In this document: positions 27,762-35,332 of the stretch, piece after piece
Layout of the letters: each line of letters opens with the position of its first letter
Position numbering within the stretch: the first letter of the stretch is position 1
Source: Pontivivens ytuae
GTDB lineage: Bacteria > Pseudomonadota > Alphaproteobacteria > Rhodobacterales > Rhodobacteraceae
Assembly: GCF_015679265.1 (NCBI RefSeq)
Contig: NZ_CP064942.1
Span: 2,264,001 to 2,328,000, forward strand
Direction: 5' to 3'
DNA: 64,000 nt
Program-made: the position numbers and the translations under genes
Notes under the pieces: model-generated
What the model was told of the DNA's origin: nothing
Seen by the model: the letters and a program-made list of their open reading frames with translations, nothing else
Databases searched by the model: none

Positions 27762-28178
27762 ATGAAGGTCAAAGACGCGATGCACGAGGGCGTCCAGTGG
27801 TGCGCCCCGGACACGCCGCTTGCGGAAATCAGCAAGCTCATGGCGCAGGAGGATATCGGCTCCGTTCCGATCGGCGAGGATGATCGCCTCGTCGGCATGG
27901 TGACGGATCGCGATATCTGCCTGAAGGCGTTCGGCAACGGGCGCGATCCGGCGAAGCTGACGGCCCGCGACGTCATGCACGAGGGCATCGTCTACTGCAC
28001 CACCGAGGAGCAGATCGAGGATGCGGTTCACCTGATGGAATCGAAGGGTGTGCGCCGGCTGCCGGTCATCAACGACAAGAAGCGGATGGTCGGGATGCTG
28101 AGCCTCGGCGATGTCAGCCACGCCGTGTCTCATGAGTTGACCGGGGAGCTGACCCGCGCGGTCTCCGCCCACCACTGA
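27762..28178 (+). CDS. Tandem CBS-domain protein
   Basis: 138 residues consisting of two CBS motifs (about 1-60 and 68-125), each ending in the pattern LVGMVTDRDI or MVGMLSLGDV. Such stand-alone CBS pairs bind adenine nucleotides and serve as energy or redox sensors; the target is unknown. The ATG at 27762 has GGGAGG 5 nt upstream. A TATACT hexamer occurs at 27722, but no -35 at proper spacing was found. Ends before a hairpin. Confidence 0.88.
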   Translation: MKVKDAMHEGVQWCAPDTPLAEISKLMAQEDIGSVPIGEDDRLVGMVTDRDICLKAFGNGRDPAKLTARDVMHEGIVYCTTEEQIEDAVHLMESKGVRRLPVINDKKRMVGMLSLGDVSHAVSHELTGELTRAVSAHH

Positions 28179-28186
28179 GGTGGAAA

Positions 28187-28212
28187 GGTGCCGCCCCGCG
28201 CGGGACGGCACC
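28187..28212. terminator. Hairpin between convergent CBS gene and ABC operon
   Basis: GGTGCCG and CGGCACC (7-bp perfect arms, 28187-28193 and 28206-28212) with a further CCCGCG/CGCGGG core. Followed by TTT on the minus side, so it can terminate the pyrimidine ABC operon; the plus side lacks a T run. Confidence 0.6.
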
Positions 28213-28220
28213 ACATTGTC

Positions 28221-29204
28221 TTACTGGAGCGCCAGATCGGTGATCGCGTGCGTCCAGGCCCCCTCCGGCTCGGCCGTGATGACCGGGTCTGAGCCGCCTG
28301 CGAGCAGCGTGTCCACCGTCCGCTGGTAGTCGGCCGGATCGAGCGTGCCGTCGGACCCTGCGGTCAGCTTCGCGATCTCGCCCATCATGCGGATCTGGTG
28401 CGCCTCGGTCTGCGCGCCTGTCGCGTCGTTGTCGAGCACGATGATCGCCGCGTCGGTCGGGTTCTCCTCCGCCCACTTCCAGCCACGCATCGAGGCGCGC
28501 ACGAAGCGGACCATCTTGTCGACGAAGGCGGGATCCTCGAGGTTCTCCTCCAGCACGTAGATGCCGTCCTCCAGGGTGGAGACACCCTGCTCCTCGTAGA
28601 GGAAGGTCACGAGCTCGTCCTCACCCACGCCGGCATCCAGAACCTGACCGTACTCGTTGTAGGTCATGGTGGAGATGCAGTCGGCCTGCCGCTGCAGCAG
28701 TGGGTCGACGTTGAAGGCCTGGCGCAGCACGGTCACGCCGTCGTCGCCGCCATCGGTCGGAATGCCGAGCTGGCTCATCCAGCTCAGGAACGGATACTCG
28801 TTTCCGAAGAACCAGACACCGATCGTCTTGCCGCGGAAATCCTCCGGGCTTTCGATGCCGCTGTCGGCCCAGCAGGTGAGCATGAGGCCCGAGGACTTGA
28901 AGGGCTGTGCGATGTTGACCACCGGCACGCCCCGCTCCCGCGCGGCGAGTGCGGACGGCATCCAGTTGAGCATCACGTCGGCCCCGCCCCCTGCGAGCAC
29001 CTGCGGCGGCGCGATATCCGGCCCGCCGGGCTGGATGGTCACGTCGAGGCCCTCTTCCTCGTAGTAGCCGTTCTCCAGCGCCACGTAATAGCCCGCGAAC
29101 TGGGCCTGCGTGACCCATTGCAGCTGCAGCGTGACGTCATCATCCTGGGCAAGCGCCGGAGTGGCGAGCAAGCTCGCGGCGGCCAGTGTCTTCAGCAGTT
29201 TCAT
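28221..29204 (-). CDS. ABC transporter substrate-binding protein (NMT1/ThiY-like), probable pyrimidine uptake
   Basis: 327 residues with a signal peptide (LLKTLAAASLLATPALAQ, cleavage near 19). Binding-protein fold of the NMT1/ThiY group: LQLQWVTQAQFAGYYVALENGYY at the start is shared with proteins binding the thiamine pyrimidine precursor. In this context, two permeases and an ATPase gene upstream, next to pyrimidine catabolic genes and with a RutR-like operator, the ligand is more likely uracil, thymine, a dihydropyrimidine or a hydantoin. That assignment is inference from neighbours. Last gene of the ABC unit. Confidence 0.85.
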   Translation of the reverse strand: MKLLKTLAAASLLATPALAQDDDVTLQLQWVTQAQFAGYYVALENGYYEEEGLDVTIQPGGPDIAPPQVLAGGGADVMLNWMPSALAARERGVPVVNIAQPFKSSGLMLTCWADSGIESPEDFRGKTIGVWFFGNEYPFLSWMSQLGIPTDGGDDGVTVLRQAFNVDPLLQRQADCISTMTYNEYGQVLDAGVGEDELVTFLYEEQGVSTLEDGIYVLEENLEDPAFVDKMVRFVRASMRGWKWAEENPTDAAIIVLDNDATGAQTEAHQIRMMGEIAKLTAGSDGTLDPADYQRTVDTLLAGGSDPVITAEPEGAWTHAITDLALQ

Positions 29205-29231
29205 GTCTCTCTCCGTGTTGGAGGCTTCCCG

Positions 29232-30080
29232 TCAACGTCCCCGTTGCGACGGGTGCCAGAAGGTGGCCGCTCTCTCCAGGAGCGTTACCAGCCCGTAGAA
29301 GGCCGAGCCCGCGAGGGCCGCGACCAGAATCACCGCCCAGACGACATCGAGCGCGAGCCGCCCGACCTGGGTGGAGATGCGAAAGCCCATGCCGAGCGTG
29401 GGCGAGCCGAAGAACTCCGCCACGATGGCGCCGATCAGGGCGAGCGTCGTGCAGATCTTCAGACCGTTGAAGATGAAGGGTCCGGCGGCGGGCAGCTTGA
29501 GCTTCGCGAGCGTCTGCCACGGCGAGGCCGCGTAGGTCCGCATCAGGTCCGCTTGCATCCGGTCCGCTGCGGCGAGGCCCTGGACCGTGTTCACCAGCAT
29601 GGGAAAGAAGCACATGACAGCGACGACCGCCGCCTTCGACTGCCAGCCGAAGCCGAACCACATCACGAAGATCGGCGCCATGCCGATGATCGGCAGGGCC
29701 GCCACGAAGTTGCCGATGGGCAGGAGGCCCCGCTTCAGGAACCCCGACCGATCCACCGCCAATGCAACGAGGAACGCCAGCCCGCAACCGATGGCATAGC
29801 CCGACAGGGCGCCCTTCAGGAACGTCTGGACGAAGTCCTCCCACAGCGTCCCGCCATTCACGACGAAGGCGCTGCCGATGGCCGAGGGTGGTGGCAGGAT
29901 CGCTCCGGGCACGTTGAGCCCGCGCACGACCAGCTCCCACATCAGGAGCACCGTGACGCCGAAGACCACCGGTGCGGCGAGCCCGAGGCCCGGCCGTGCC
30001 CGCATCCGCGCGAGCCGCGCATTCATCCACCAGCCGCCTGCCCAGACGACAAGTGCTGCGAGGACGAGACCGCCGCTCAT
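29232..30080 (-). CDS. ABC transporter permease (BPD type)
   Basis: 282 residues with about six membrane helices. The cytoplasmic EAA-type loop is seen as LMRTYAASPWQTLAKLKLPAAGPFIFNGLK (about 178-207), where the family has EAA..xxG..IxLP. Belongs to the SsuC/TauC/ThiX group. One of two permeases, suggesting a heterodimer with the gene upstream, whose stop overlaps its ATG as ATGA. Confidence 0.9.
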   Translation of the reverse strand: MSGGLVLAALVVWAGGWWMNARLARMRARPGLGLAAPVVFGVTVLLMWELVVRGLNVPGAILPPPSAIGSAFVVNGGTLWEDFVQTFLKGALSGYAIGCGLAFLVALAVDRSGFLKRGLLPIGNFVAALPIIGMAPIFVMWFGFGWQSKAAVVAVMCFFPMLVNTVQGLAAADRMQADLMRTYAASPWQTLAKLKLPAAGPFIFNGLKICTTLALIGAIVAEFFGSPTLGMGFRISTQVGRLALDVVWAVILVAALAGSAFYGLVTLLERAATFWHPSQRGR

Positions 30081-30943
30081 CGCGTGAACCCCATGCGCCG
30101 CATCGTGAACTTCTCCACCGCGCCGACCGCCAGGATCAGGACTGCGGCCAGCGCCGCTGCCGCGAACAGCGCGGACCAGATCTGCACGGTCTGCCCGTAA
30201 TAGCTGCCCGCAAGCAGACGCGCGCCGAGCCCCGCCACGGCGCCCGTGGGCAGCTCACCGACGATGGTGCCGACGAGGCTCGCGGCGATGGCGATCTTCA
30301 GCGATGTGAAGAGATACGGCATCGAGGACGGCAGCCGCAGCCGCAGGAAGCCCTGCAGCCCGCTCGCGTTCCACGTCTTCATCTGGTCGAGTTGCATCTG
30401 CGTCGGCGCCCTGAGCCCCTTCACCATGCCGACCGTGACGGGGAAGAAGCTCAGGTAGGTCGCGATGATCGCTTTGGGGATAAAGCCCTGCATCCCCACG
30501 GAGTTCAGCACCACGATGATCATCGGCGCGATCGCCAGGATCGGAATGGTCTGCGAGGCGATGACCCACGGCATCACGCTCATGTCCATCGCTCGGTTGT
30601 AGACGATGCCGATAGCCAGCGCGATGCCGAGCGCCGCACCGAAGGCAAAGCCCGCCAAGGTGACCGACAAGGTGATCCAGCCGTGATGGATCAGGCTGCG
30701 CCGCGACGTGATCCGCTGCTCCACGGTCGTGTCCCACAGCTCCACCGCCACCTGATGCGGCGCAGGCAGGCGCGGGCGGTCCTGGCTCCAGGTCTCCGCG
30801 ACCAGCTCGGAGAAGGTGAGCACACGCTCCTGCCGCTCCGCCTGCTGCCGCGCCCAGTCGGCGTTCAGGGCGACCGCACCCGCGTACCAGATCGCGACGA
30901 TCGCTGCGAGAATGGTGAGGATCGGGATCAGGCTGCGCATCAC
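30077..30943 (-). CDS. ABC transporter permease (BPD type)
   Basis: 288 residues, about six membrane helices with a longer N-terminal periplasmic section after the first helix (residues 25-75). The EAA loop is TWNASGLQGFLRLRLPSSMPYLFTSLK (about 190-216). The start is GTG at 30943 (AAGGAG 7 nt upstream) or the ATG next to it at 30940. A 70-bp palindromic repeat separates it from the ATPase gene, which may lower expression relative to the ATPase. Confidence 0.9.
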   Translation of the reverse strand: MMRSLIPILTILAAIVAIWYAGAVALNADWARQQAERQERVLTFSELVAETWSQDRPRLPAPHQVAVELWDTTVEQRITSRRSLIHHGWITLSVTLAGFAFGAALGIALAIGIVYNRAMDMSVMPWVIASQTIPILAIAPMIIVVLNSVGMQGFIPKAIIATYLSFFPVTVGMVKGLRAPTQMQLDQMKTWNASGLQGFLRLRLPSSMPYLFTSLKIAIAASLVGTIVGELPTGAVAGLGARLLAGSYYGQTVQIWSALFAAAALAAVLILAVGAVEKFTMRRMGFTR

Positions 30944-30957
30944 GCGCCCGCTCCTTC

Positions 30958-31026
30958 ATCTTTCCAGAAATACGCCCGTCCCGCCGGCTGCGGGCGGAGC
31001 GCCATCGCGTATTTGGGGAAAGATGA
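30958..31026. repeat. Intergenic palindromic repeat, class 1 (best copy)
   Basis: Perfect outer arms CATCTTTCC and GGAAAGATG and perfect inner arms AAATACGC and GCGTATTT around a GC-rich centre. Nearly the same element as 4730-4797. It sits inside the ABC operon between ATPase and permease genes, so it is not a full terminator there, or else the genes are transcribed separately. Confidence 0.8.
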
Positions 31027-31033
31027 AAGCATC

Positions 31034-31876
31034 CTAGTCCTCAACGTGCCCGGCGCGCAGCCCCTCACGGACGCGGTGCGCGATCTCGATGAACTCCGGG
31101 GTGTCGCGGATGTCGAGCGGGCGCTCCTTCGGCAGCGGGCTCTCGATCACGTCGGTCACGCGGCCGGGGCGGGGGCTCATCACCACGATCTTGGTGGAGA
31201 GGTAGACCGCCTCCGGGATCGAGTGGGTGACGAAGGCGATGGTCTTCTCCGTGCGCGCCCATAGTGCGAGGAGTTGTTCGTTGAGATGGTCCCGCACGAT
31301 CTCGTCCAGCGCACCGAAGGGCTCATCCATCAGCAGGATATCCGCATCGAAGGCGAGCGCGCGCGCGATGGAGGCGCGCTGCTGCATCCCGCCCGAGAGT
31401 TGCCAGGGGTACTTGTTCTCGAAGCCCGCGAGGTCCACGAGCTCCAGCGTGCGGCGTACCCGCCCAGCCTGTTCGGGCTTCGGGTAGCCCATGATCTCCA
31501 GCGGCAGACGGATATTGCCTCCGATGGTCCGCCAGGGGTAGAGGCCCGCGGCCTGGAAGACGTAGCCATAGGCGCGTGACTTGCGGGCCTCCTCGGGGCT
31601 CATGCCGTTGACGGTGATGGTGCCGCCGGTCGGGTGTTCGAGGTCGGCGGCGACGCGCAGGAAGGTGGTCTTGCCGCACCCCGAGGGGCCAATGAAGCTC
31701 ACGAAATCGCCCTTGCGGATCGTCAGGTTCACGTCGCGCAGGGCGTGGACCGGGCCGTCATTGGTCTCGAAAGTCAGGGACAGGTCCCGCGCCTCGATCA
31801 CGGCGGGGGCGGTGGCCGCATCGGGCGCGGTGGTTGCGTGCGCCGGTTCGGGCATGGCGACGGACGTGGGTGACAC
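31034..31876 (-). CDS. ABC transporter ATP-binding protein
   Basis: 280 residues, SsuB/TauB/ThiZ type. Walker A GPSGCGKTTFLR at about 65-76, signature LSGGMQQRASIARA at about 163, Walker B ILLMDEPFGALDE at about 185, and switch His in VTHSIPEA. The GTG at 31876 has GAAGGGA 8 nt upstream; the N-terminal 30 residues are Ala/Pro-rich and probably disordered. First gene of the importer, with a RutR-like palindrome 43 bp upstream. It powers uptake through the two permeases. Confidence 0.92.
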   Translation of the reverse strand: MSPTSVAMPEPAHATTAPDAATAPAVIEARDLSLTFETNDGPVHALRDVNLTIRKGDFVSFIGPSGCGKTTFLRVAADLEHPTGGTITVNGMSPEEARKSRAYGYVFQAAGLYPWRTIGGNIRLPLEIMGYPKPEQAGRVRRTLELVDLAGFENKYPWQLSGGMQQRASIARALAFDADILLMDEPFGALDEIVRDHLNEQLLALWARTEKTIAFVTHSIPEAVYLSTKIVVMSPRPGRVTDVIESPLPKERPLDIRDTPEFIEIAHRVREGLRAGHVED

Positions 31877-31919
31877 GTGTGAGGTCCCTTCGTTGGTCTG
31901 ACCCGAATTGGCACAAATC

Positions 31920-31935
31920 CTGACCGTTCGGTCAA
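31920..31935. promoter_or_regulatory. RutR-like operator upstream of the pyrimidine ABC importer
   Basis: CTGACCGTTCGGTCAA compared with the RutR consensus TTGACCANNTGGTCAA: 11 of 12 outer half-site bases agree and only the inner A/T pair is changed to G/C. It is 43 bp before the GTG of the ATPase gene. Regulation by the RutR encoded at 39751 is inferred. Confidence 0.6.
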
Positions 31936-32006
31936 GTCCGATCGCCCACTTTCCGCCCATGGTGCTCGGCTGTGCCCAAAGCTTGGGCGCAGGTGCTTCT
32001 CCCGCA

Positions 32007-32486
32007 TCAGCTCCGGCGGCGTCCGAACTCGACGAGATGCCAGATCAACCCGCAGCAGACCCCTGTCAGGGTGAAGGATATCACTAGACCCTCGGAGGCC
32101 GTCAGGGCCTCGAAAACCTCTCGCAGGTTGTCCGCACCAAGGCCCCCTACAACGACCGCAACAAGAAAGCCGACAGCAAGGCCACCGATCGCGGCCGCCC
32201 ACCGGCTGGTGAGGCCGAACGCCAGCAGAATGAACCGCACGATGAGCGCGGGTATGAATGTGAAGATAGCGGCGAGAAGGCCGAACAGTAGGGTTGAGCT
32301 TAAATAATACAACAGCGCTTCGAAGAGTCTGACGGAACTCGCCGGTGCATCGGGCGCGTCGACCACACCAAACACAATCATCCAGAACGTGAGGATGTGC
32401 GTCGCGGCCAGACAGGTCAGGACGTAGGCGAGAATGGCCCGGAGCGGCCGGATCCTGACGGGTGAAGCGGGGGCAGGCGACGACAT
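32007..32486 (-). CDS. Small integral membrane protein, unknown
   Basis: 159 residues with four predicted membrane segments (about 17-40, 57-80, 84-110 and 128-150), the third containing IPALIVRFILLAFGL. A short basic C-terminus (EFGRRRS). No family recognised. Start ATG at 32486 lies 2 nt after the stop of the preceding gene, without a good ribosome-binding site, implying translational coupling. Third member of a set of three small membrane proteins located downstream of the dihydropyrimidinase gene; could be accessory to uptake, but there is no direct evidence. Confidence 0.7.
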   Translation of the reverse strand: MSSPAPASPVRIRPLRAILAYVLTCLAATHILTFWMIVFGVVDAPDAPASSVRLFEALLYYLSSTLLFGLLAAIFTFIPALIVRFILLAFGLTSRWAAAIGGLAVGFLVAVVVGGLGADNLREVFEALTASEGLVISFTLTGVCCGLIWHLVEFGRRRS

Positions 32487-32488
32487 GG

Positions 32489-32896
32489 CTAGACGGAGTC
32501 GCTCCGTCGCGATCGGGTGAGTGACCGCTCGATATACCAGACGGCGAGGCCGATCAGGCCGCCTGGCAGGGCGAAGACCTCGACCGCGATCGCGATGGTG
32601 GCGACGCTGAACTGGCCTCCGCTCGCGCCGAAGAGACCGCCGACGAAGCCGACGATCGCCCATGTTGCCGCGGCGCGCGCCGGACTCTCCGGGATGACCC
32701 GGCGGGCCAGGATATCGACGGGGACGGCGAGGACCAGTGCCCCGCCGCTCATGGTCAGCCAGAGCCCGGCGAGGCCGAGCAAACGTGTCGCATCGATCGC
32801 GCCCCCGGCGTCACCGTCCTTCAGGACGAGCCAGGCGGAGGCGACGAGGCCGGCGAGCAAAGCGCCGCAGATCAACCCGATGATCCGGGTCCGCAT
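32489..32896 (-). CDS. Small integral membrane protein, unknown
   Basis: 135 residues with about four hydrophobic helices (6-23, 38-60, 75-95 and 100-122). The start MRTRIIGLICGALLAG at 32896 has GAGAG upstream at short spacing; a longer form starting inside the neighbour's tail is unlikely. C-terminus is basic (RSLTRSRRSDSV). Not a recognised family. Lies between two other unknown membrane protein genes on the same strand. Confidence 0.65.
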   Translation of the reverse strand: MRTRIIGLICGALLAGLVASAWLVLKDGDAGGAIDATRLLGLAGLWLTMSGGALVLAVPVDILARRVIPESPARAAATWAIVGFVGGLFGASGGQFSVATIAIAVEVFALPGGLIGLAVWYIERSLTRSRRSDSV

Positions 32897-32939
32897 CACG
32901 CTCTCGTACCGAGAGGGGCGCGGAAGGGCGTTTTCTGGA

Positions 32940-33500
32940 TCATGGGGCCTCTCGCGGCCTTTCTGTGGTGTGCGCTGGAGCGGCATTCTCCAGCTGGCGT
33001 TGCTGGCGCCACCAGTACAGCGAAAGCATCCCGGTCGCCAAACACGCGATCGCGATACCCCACGGCGGTGCTAGGGGGATACGACTGTCGGAGAGCGCGG
33101 CGCCGGCGCCCTCCATCGCGATCGATGCTGCCGCGATGGGCACTGCTCCGCGAAGCGCTGCCGTTATCTGCCCGGTCATGACACGGTCCATCAACCGCCA
33201 AAGTCCGTAGCCGGTCGCAAGGAACACCAGCAGTGTGACAGGCGAGAACAGGAGCATGGCGAGCTTGAGTACAAACATAAACTCCAGTCCCACGAAGGCA
33301 GCAAACGCGCCACCATCCGTGACGAGCACTTGTGCCGCCTTCGTTGCTGGCTCGGCCAGGAGCAGGACGACGAGCCCCCATGTCACGACCTCCATGAACT
33401 GCCCGTTCACAGATGCCGGAGCAGCGTCGCGTCGGCGTCCTCGTATCAACCAGGTTGCGAGCGCGAGGCCGATCGCAAAAGCGATATGGAGCACGATCAT
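32940..33500 (-). CDS. Small integral membrane protein, unknown
   Basis: 186 residues, about five hydrophobic helices (1-19, 38-56, 68-100 as one long or two short helices, 113-130 and 145-163) with a hydrophilic tail of 20 residues. Begins 36 bp after the dihydropyrimidinase stop but lacks a clear Shine-Dalgarno sequence. No family recognised. First of the three-gene membrane set inside the pyrimidine catabolic block. Confidence 0.65.
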   Translation of the reverse strand: MIVLHIAFAIGLALATWLIRGRRRDAAPASVNGQFMEVVTWGLVVLLLAEPATKAAQVLVTDGGAFAAFVGLEFMFVLKLAMLLFSPVTLLVFLATGYGLWRLMDRVMTGQITAALRGAVPIAAASIAMEGAGAALSDSRIPLAPPWGIAIACLATGMLSLYWWRQQRQLENAAPAHTTERPREAP

Positions 33501-33536
33501 CGCGGTCGGCGCCGGTCGAAAGCCTGTCTCAGCCGC

Positions 33537-35000
33537 TCACACGCCGCTCGGGATGTTGAGCGGGTTGCGTTCGATCTTGCGCGGAGAATTGAGGCTCTTC
33601 CATTTCGACAGGGCCTTGCTGGCGGATGCGAAGGGCGCGCGGCGGACGAACTTGCCGCGGCCCGGCTGCGGTTGGGAGTTCTGGCCGTGGGCCCAGATCA
33701 CGTCACCGCGCGACAGGGTGTAGCGTGGTGAGGCCGTCACCTCCATCCCCTCGAACACGTTGTAATCGATGATCGATTTCTGCGTGGATTGGTGGACCGT
33801 GCGGCTCAGCTTCGGATCCCAGACCACCACGTCCGCATCGCCGCCCACCGTGATCCCGCCCTTCAGCGGGTAGATGTTGAGGATCTTGGCGATGTTGGTG
33901 GAGGTGACGGCCACGAACTCCTCCGGCGTCAGGCGCCCGGTCTCGACACCCGTGGTCCAGAGCATCGCCATCCGCTCCTCCAGCCCGCCGGTGCCGTTGG
34001 GAATGGTGGTGAAGTTGTCGAGGCCCATCCGCTTCTGCTCGTCGGTGAAGGCGGCGTGGTCCGTCGCCACCACCTGCAGGGACCCCGCCGCGAGACCGGC
34101 CCAGAGCGAGGCCTGGTGGTCCTTCGAGCGGAAGGGCGGGCTCATCACCCGGCGCGCGGCGTACTGCCAGTCCTTGTTGAAATACTCGCCCTCGTCGAGG
34201 GTCAGGTGCTGGATCAGTGGCTCGCCATAGACCCGCATCCCCTTCTGCCGCGCGCGCCGGATCGCCTCGTGCGCCTGCTCGCAGGAGACATGGACGATGT
34301 AGAGCGGGGTGCCCGCGGCATCCGCGATCATGATGGCGCGGTTCGCGGCCTCGCCCTCGACCTCCGGCGGGCGGGAATAGGCGTGGCCCTCGGGGCCGGT
34401 GATGCCTTCTGCGAGGTATTTCTGCTGGAGCTCGGCCACGATGTCGCCGTTCTCCGCATGGACGAGGGGCAGGGCGCCGAGTTCTGCGCACCGCTTGAAG
34501 GAGGCGAACATCTCGTCGTCCTCCACCATCAGCGCGCCTTTGTAGGCCATGAAGTGCTTGAAGGTGTTGATGCCGCGCTCCTTCACCACGGCCTCCATCT
34601 CGTCGAAGATGGTCTCGTTCCAGCCGGTGATCGCCATGTGATAGGAGATGTCGCAGCAGATCTGGTCCTTCGACTTGCGGTCCCAGTCGTCGATGGCGTT
34701 GAGCAGCGAGCCGTCCTCGCCCGGCAGGCAGAAGTCCACCAGCATCGTGGTGCCCCCGGCCGCGGCGGCGAAGGTGCCGCTCTCGAAGGTCTCGGCCGCG
34801 GTGGTGCCCATGAAGGGCATCTCCAGATGCGTATGCGGGTCGATCCCGCCGGGGATGACATAGGCGCCCGTGGCATCGATGACCTCGTCGCCGGTCAGGT
34901 TCTCCCCGATCTGCGCGATCTTCTCCCCCTCGATCAGGATATCTGCGGTGAACTGACGATCCGCGGTGACGACGGTGCCGCCCTTGATGACTTTGGTCAT
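33537..35000 (-). CDS. hydA: Dihydropyrimidinase (D-hydantoinase family)
   Basis: 487 residues. Hydrolyses dihydrouracil or dihydrothymine to N-carbamoyl-beta-amino acids (second step of reductive pyrimidine breakdown; PydB). Binuclear-zinc ligands: HTHLEM at about 56-61, carboxylated Lys in FMAYKGA near 150, His in LVHAENGD near 183, His in IVHVSCE near 239, Asp in ATDHAAF near 316. The last 35 residues (FASASKALSKWKSLNSPRKIE) are a basic tail. ATG at 35000 with AGGAG 8 nt upstream, overlapping the stop of the small gene before it (ATGA). Confidence 0.95.
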   Translation of the reverse strand: MTKVIKGGTVVTADRQFTADILIEGEKIAQIGENLTGDEVIDATGAYVIPGGIDPHTHLEMPFMGTTAAETFESGTFAAAAGGTTMLVDFCLPGEDGSLLNAIDDWDRKSKDQICCDISYHMAITGWNETIFDEMEAVVKERGINTFKHFMAYKGALMVEDDEMFASFKRCAELGALPLVHAENGDIVAELQQKYLAEGITGPEGHAYSRPPEVEGEAANRAIMIADAAGTPLYIVHVSCEQAHEAIRRARQKGMRVYGEPLIQHLTLDEGEYFNKDWQYAARRVMSPPFRSKDHQASLWAGLAAGSLQVVATDHAAFTDEQKRMGLDNFTTIPNGTGGLEERMAMLWTTGVETGRLTPEEFVAVTSTNIAKILNIYPLKGGITVGGDADVVVWDPKLSRTVHQSTQKSIIDYNVFEGMEVTASPRYTLSRGDVIWAHGQNSQPQPGRGKFVRRAPFASASKALSKWKSLNSPRKIERNPLNIPSGV

Positions 35001-35332
35001 GGGTTTGTCTCCTCGGTCGGTATGGACTCCGAGATTGCTAGTAGGAGCCGTTTCAATTCGCTGTCAGAGAGGTTGTAGCCGCTCTCGAGCAAAGCTTGAG
35101 TACAAAGTTCGATTAGTACGCTGATCGGTAGCGATAGGGCGCCGATACGCGTAACGCCGTACTCGCCATAGTCTCCGCCCGAAGCCGAGCTTCTGTACTT
35201 CCAAGATAGAGATAGCTCGTCCGCATCAATGCCAACGTTGTATTTAGGCTTTTTGATCCGATCGCTATTAATCCAGAGATAGCTATCGCTAGATTTCACA
35301 TCCGTGCCAGACCGGACATGTATTTTCTTCAC
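34997..35332 (-). CDS. Low-GC orphan protein embedded in the pyrimidine operon
   Basis: 111 residues starting at GTG 35332 with GGAGG 7 nt upstream (inside the end of the amidohydrolase gene). Its start overlaps the amidohydrolase stop (GTGA) and its stop overlaps the dihydropyrimidinase start (ATGA). Hand count gives about 50% G+C for 35041-35330 against about 70% just beyond, so it looks acquired. The sequence has beta-like segments (SYLWINSDRI, LSLSWKYRSSASGGDYGEYG) and a C-terminal helical part (ISVLIELCTQALLESG). No membrane helix, signal or known domain. Function unknown; it resembles neither pyrimidine enzymes nor a transposase. Confidence 0.75.
   Translation of the reverse strand: MKKIHVRSGTDVKSSDSYLWINSDRIKKPKYNVGIDADELSLSWKYRSSASGGDYGEYGVTRIGALSLPISVLIELCTQALLESGYNLSDSELKRLLLAISESIPTEETNP

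Noticed and set aside
28221..31876. Thiamine-precursor (HMP) transporter ThiXYZ
   Set aside because: Only the binding protein resembles ThiY; no thiamine genes or THI-box are near, and a RutR-like operator and pyrimidine catabolic genes surround it. Kept only as an alternative.
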